Origin: Micromussa lordhowensis
Taxonomy: Eukaryota; Cnidaria; Anthozoa; Scleractinia; Lobophylliidae
NCBI GenBank assembly: GCA_964020085.1
Contig: OZ026604.1
Location: 28,506,618 to 28,570,617 of the forward strand
Direction of reading: 5' to 3'
Length of the DNA: 64,000 nucleotides
Position 1 is the first letter of the stretch, and every line of letters starts with the position of its first letter. A model generated the notes under the pieces. The model ran no database searches, had not been told where the DNA came from, and saw only the letters and a program-made list of their open reading frames with translations. A program made the translations under genes and the position numbers. Shown here in pieces: positions 59,765-64,000 of the stretch.

Positions 59765-59818
59765 TTGCTTCACTAGTGAATTTCCTCTCTGTTTTCCATT
59801 TTGTACCACGCAGCAGAA

Positions 59819-59833
59819 AATAAAGCGAATAAA
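59819..59833 (+). promoter_or_regulatory. Polyadenylation signals of REC114
   Basis: Two AATAAA signals (59819-59824 and 59828-59833) lie 55-70 nt after the stop codon at 59762-59764. Confidence 0.6.
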
Positions 59834-60059
59834 TGTGGTGAAATATGGTGAAAATCTCATTAATATACATATTGTTTTTCATAAAGATTTTTAATATTAT
59901 TGTTTACATCTATGTAGATAGATTCTCCTCTTTACTTATCTATAGGCTATTCATCTTAATTGTTGTAATTTTTATTCAATATTTTTTGTTTTTAGAGGGC
60001 CACTAGGGAAAATACTTTTATAGTAATAGGTGTTACCCTCTTTAAATAAAGGTTATTAT

Positions 60060-60260
60060 TATTACTAATACTATTATAAAACTAGATGACATAAATAAAA
60101 ATAAGAAAGAAGTTAAAAAATGAGCAATAAAAAAATTAAATTAAAATTAAATTGAATTAAAAAACAAAACAGAATAAACTAAAATTAAAGTGAGATAGAA
60201 ACAAAATTAAACTAAAATAAGGTAAAAAAAAAAATAAAATAAAATATAATAAAATGAAAA
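60060..60260 (+). repeat. A-rich low-complexity stretch
   Basis: Repeated AAAATTAAA and AATAAAAT words over about 200 bp. It may be the tail of a retroelement but has no coding content. Confidence 0.55.
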
Positions 60261-60289
60261 CTAGAGCCGAATCTCAAGAACGATGATAA

Positions 60290-60520
60290 TGAATTAACAG
60301 CAGCAACATTACGCTCTATTGCCCTTAATTACAGCGAACCCAAGGGTACATCGCCACCAAAAACAATACTTAGAGCAATAAGTCAGCTCAAGAAGAGAGA
60401 TGACATCGTCATTACCAAGCCTTAAGGGTTCTGGGGTTGTAGTGATGGACAAATCTGATTATGTGCGTCTGTTAAAGAAATTATCCATCAATGACGAGAC
60501 AAAATTGCCGACACCTACAC
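60290..60520 (+). mobile_element. Penelope-like element fragment
   Basis: The frame reads ILRAISQLKKRDDIVITKP, then after a frameshift GVVVMDKSDYVRLLKKLSIN. This is the conserved N-terminal region before the reverse transcriptase of Penelope-like elements. The RT core is absent, so it is a short dead fragment. Confidence 0.65.
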
Positions 60521-60529
60521 CAACGAACT

Positions 60530-61660
60530 GAGCAGCTTTCGGATCCCGTAAGACGCAGGCTATATTTGCTCATCATCTTGGTCAAACAATATACCTATTC
60601 CTCAAAAAGCTTTCTTTAGATGAATTTGTAAACAAATAACTACTCAGTGGAAATTAGAAAAATGTACTGACATACTACTTAAAAAATAAAGAAAAAATTA
60701 AAAATAATCAATAGCATTACAATACAAGTTCAATCTAGTGTATGAAAATTCTGCTCTCAATCAAAATGAATGACGTGAAGTATCTTTTATACCTTTCATA
60801 GATCAGTAATGGATAGGCTCAATCTCGCTAGCTTCTTGTTATTAACTCGTTTTTTTTTTTGTTAACGTCATGTTTTGTTATCTTTTTGATCACTTATTTT
60901 CTTTTTTCTCTTAAGTTAACAGAAAAGCACTGTATAAAATTTAAATATTGTATTAGTGTGTGTAATTTATGTCAGTGTAAGCAACCCTAGCGTATTTGTG
61001 TGTATAAATAAAGCATGTGGAAAAAATTGAATCGAATAACACAAAGGACTGGCAGTTGGACACCATCATTAGTTAGGGAGCAACATGATAAGAAGACCGA
61101 TGACATTTTCGAAATGTTTTTTAGCGGAGCTCCGGAGGCCCGGAGGGCCGTCAACCGGAGCCCCATACCCACACAGGAAAGAAAAGGAAACCAATGAATT
61201 GATTTAGTTTTCATTGCAAAAATAACGACAAGATGTAAAAATAAATACAATTTAAAAAAATAGCAAATCTGAAAAGGGGTCCAAATTTTCAGTACAAAGT
61301 TAATCACTTCATGATCAGACCTCTTTTAAAAATATACCGTTCTTGATCAATATAAAAAAGCTAGTTTGCCAAAAATATATATGTTGCAACTTTATTTAAC
61401 CTGTGTCATTGTTTTTTTTATGGAACCAATCATGATCATTGCCATGTGAATATGATATTACCGAAGGTGAAATTAAGTCCAATATTGCGAATCTAACAGA
61501 AGTAATTCAGTTTACAATCTATAATTTGCGGCTTCAGTTATCTGTATTTAATTCAGTCAGTGACTGTTTTCACGGTACAGGCAAACAGAAAGATTACATA
61601 TCTCTTTCACACTCATCACCACCAACTTAACTTAGAAAATTATCAAGGCAAACTTGTCTT
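60530..61660. other. AT-rich region, nothing firm
   Basis: Short open frames only (for example 61015-61197) without recognised domains. The region probably consists of retroelement debris. Confidence 0.3.
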
Positions 61661-61719
61661 TGCACAAGGTAAGTCACATTTTTTTACGGACCACAGGGCT
61701 CAAAATAATTTTTGAACGG

Positions 61720-61743
61720 TGGCCGGTCATGTTGACCGGCCAA
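61720..61743. repeat. Perfect short palindrome in a GACCGGTC-rich patch
   Basis: TGGCCGGTCATGTTGACCGGCCA is nearly self-complementary, and TTTTGACCGGTCAAAA follows about 35 bp later. The significance is unknown. Confidence 0.5.
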
Positions 61744-61956
61744 ACCAATTTTAGCTCGGTCATGTCTCATTTTTGACCGGTCAAAATATTGAAAATGCTT
61801 ATTTTGAAGAATTTCCCTATTAAGCCAAAAATATTGCCTCATATGCACACATATGTGTTGTTAAAGGGGCTACGTCACGGTATTTTGAGTTATTTCTACG
61901 ATCGACAAAATTACCTCTAAATTCAAGGAAACCCGAAAATAATACTTTACAAAGAT

Positions 61957-62078
61957 AGAAAAACACTAAAGAGGTAATAATAAACCATAAAGCAACAAGG
62001 ATGGCTAAGGATGGAGAATATTGACGCGGATTACAAATAACAAAATTGAAAATTTTAGGCTAAATTTTTCAAACCGTT
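61957..62078 (+). repeat. Dispersed repeat, copy 3
   Basis: It matches 36727-36848 (AAAAACACTAAAGAGGTAAT, GGATGGCTAAGGATGGAGAA). The preceding GGGGCTACGTCACGG segment (about 61865) may belong to the same element. Confidence 0.6.
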
Positions 62079-62439
62079 TAACCGTGACATCGCTAAAAGT
62101 ATCACTTAAATATGTTTAATTTTCATTTCCACAGACTGCATTAATTCTACTCGACGTGAAACTTGCCTGGGTTAACAACAATGAAAACTCGCTATATCAT
62201 TTTATTTTATTAGAAATGCTCATTTTATCGTAGTTACCCTGCACATAATTGTATATTAACTTACCACTTACGCTGAATGCGATTTTCGAGTTTCTACCAA
62301 ACACTAATAGGGCTGCATAGGCTCGTGCTACAAGTGAAAGGTAGTTGCCTTCCGCCGCTGAAGAAACGCTAACGAATGCGAAATGCGAACAAGAGTCGGA
62401 AATTTAGCACGACCGCCATCTTGGAAGTTTCAGGTAAGC

Positions 62440-62910
62440 TAAATTTATTGATGAACTTGAATCGGGTCCCATTGATAGTTCTGGGCTTTTGTAATTTTCA
62501 TTTTCCCATTGATTTTATAGGGGGTCAGTAGGGGGTCAGTTGACCGGGGGTCAGTGTTTTGTCGAAACCCCGGCAGAAGTACGGCGTCTGAATCAAACTT
62601 TTTCAGATACCTTCTTAATTCCCCGTTTAAACTGCCCAATAGAAGTAACGCTTTTTAAATCTTGGGGCAAGTTATTCCACAAACAGGCCCCGCTATAACA
62701 AAAGCTTCGTTTCAAGTAATTAGTATTTAGCTTTTTCCTTCAAGATTTCTTAAGTTATAATCATTAACATGGCGTTGAGTGAAATGACATTGAAGGTAGT
62801 CTGGAGCAAGTTCATTCAATGTTTTATACATAATTAAAGCTTTCTGTTGTTTACGTCGAAGAGACAGCTTCTCCCACCTAAGCATCGCTAGAAGGATGTT
62901 AGAGCTTAAA
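62440..62910 (-). mobile_element. LINE reverse-transcriptase C-terminal fragment (-)
   Basis: The minus frame reads MLRWEKLSLRRKQQKALIMY, LNELAPDYLQCHFTQRH and YNLRN, then in another frame CLWNNLPQDLKSV and GELRRYLKKFDSDAVL. This is the end of a LINE ORF2 of the same broad class as the other fragments, broken by a frameshift. Confidence 0.75.
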
Positions 62911-62993
62911 GGCAAAACAACCAAAATAAACAATTCAGTCGATCCATGTCGGGAGTCAAAAACAAAGGGCAATAACAGAAAAATCAATGACAT

Positions 62994-64000
62994 GCCAAAG
63001 CAGGTAAAAAATTAGCGTCTTTCTTTAAAGCGGCAGTGTTCTTTATCACCTCTTTCTGACGGAGATAGTCTTCAAATTGATACCATTTAAGGCCTGAAAA
63101 AAGATTCCTCGAATCCTGCCTCGTCGGCCGCCATTTTCAGTCCCATACATTATAAAGAAACATCACGACTGCATACATGAAGACCGGAAGTCCTAGAATC
63201 TAGGACTGGAAAATCGTATGTCTCCAGAGCCCTTCGATTCTCGTGCCAAGGCTCCGCCGGCTAAGAGATGAGAAAAGGGCTATGGGAACGAGAATGGGAC
63301 TCTTTTTCCTACACGTGTTAGGTTTCAGGTTGCGTTAGTGTGTTCAGTGTTATAGTTGCTATCGGCTACGAGCTACGGCTATCTTCAAAAGGGTTTCTTG
63401 CTACCGTGCATGCTGTTGTCTCCTTTAGGAGCTAGACCAAAGTAAGTTCCTATATATTTATTTTAGGTTTATTGTATCTTAGTTTTGTCACATTGTCCAT
63501 TTATTTTAGGTTTTTAGTTTTCTACATAGTCGTTTCTTTGTTTCTAGCGTTACGTTCTTGTAGCTCATTCTACTTTAATAGGTTAGTTGTCGTCCTATTT
63601 CGTTTCAAAATGTCAAATGTCAAATGTTTGTTTATAGTGGACATGCACTTAGCTACACAAGCTAGTTTACTAGTTTATAGTTCGAACCACGAAGTCACAA
63701 ACTTTTGCCATCACAATTTCAAGCTATCTGCACAGTAGTTATACGTTGATTGTATTTACGTCTGCTGGATTAAACTTGGACTTTGATATTATACGTGCGT
63801 TCGAATTCAGCTCCGATTCTATCTACGTTACATCTGTCGAGTTTTCCACAAGGGTAACCTTTCAAGGTTACATAAGTTCGAATTTGCAGCTTCTAATGCT
63901 CAAGTCTAGCAATTCTGCGATTTGAAGAAACGCGAAGGAATCTACGATTCTGTTACTGTTTGCTATCTTTATTATGTAACAATCGGTCACGTTGTGTCAC
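62994..64000. other. Right end of window, no gene recognised
   Basis: It contains GGCCGCCATTTTCAG near 63128 (YY1-like) and an inverted pair around 63220-63300 (CCAGAGCCCTTCGATTCTCG / CGAGAATGGG type) typical of a dispersed repeat. An open frame at 63472-63738 is Phe/Leu-rich with no domain. It may be the start of a gene or an LTR beyond the window. Confidence 0.3.

Overview
The window is nuclear DNA of an animal, most likely an anthozoan cnidarian and probably a stony coral. Genes are split into small exons with GT/AG borders and matching phases. They are embedded in AT-rich DNA full of foldback elements, tRNA-derived SINEs and LINE fragments. The PAN/EGF/glycine-rich secreted protein and the intron-poor class A receptor are typical of Anthozoa. 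The assignment rests on gene content and repeat style; no species was identified.

Layout. 1-3200 (+): the 3' part of a membrane protein with one Ig domain, three calcium-binding EGF domains, a transmembrane segment and a short tail. 4083-15609 (-): a complete secreted protein with signal peptide, PAN/apple-like domain, EGF, 22 near-identical cbEGF exons and an ALK-type glycine-rich domain. The 22 exons form a perfect 226-bp tandem array at 8437-13408. 14.8-20.5 kb: LINE fragments, foldbacks and a fossil Rep gene (HUH nuclease plus SF3 helicase). 21646-22608 (-): a single-exon class A GPCR. 22.7-27.7 kb: foldbacks, a tRNA-Leu-like relic and one possible orphan exon. 27790-52984 (-): a 28-exon KIAA0319-like gene (MANSC, frizzled-type CRD, five PKD domains, EGF-like, TM, tail), whose exon phases and total length (1226 aa) all close. 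54053-59764 (+): a six-exon REC114 meiotic recombination gene, also closing in frame (241 aa), head-to-head with the KIAA0319-like gene. 60-64 kb: Penelope-like and LINE fragments and dispersed repeats, with no gene recognised.

The genes are not an operon-like set. Three encode cell-surface or matrix proteins, one a receptor and one a meiotic factor. The KIAA0319-like gene and REC114 start about 1.07 kb apart in opposite directions and may share a promoter region, which contains a GGGGAAT heptamer array and a YY1-like GCCGCCATTTT site.

Most unusual: (1) the 22-copy exon-plus-intron cassette, in which every unit is a 123-nt phase 1-1 exon, so copy number can change without breaking the frame; (2) a ROR-type frizzled cysteine-rich domain spliced in frame into a KIAA0319-like protein; (3) foldback elements with unrelated stems but a common CTCG-rich core and common flanks; (4) a foldback with a tRNA-Thr-like core; (5) a decayed HUH/SF3 Rep gene.
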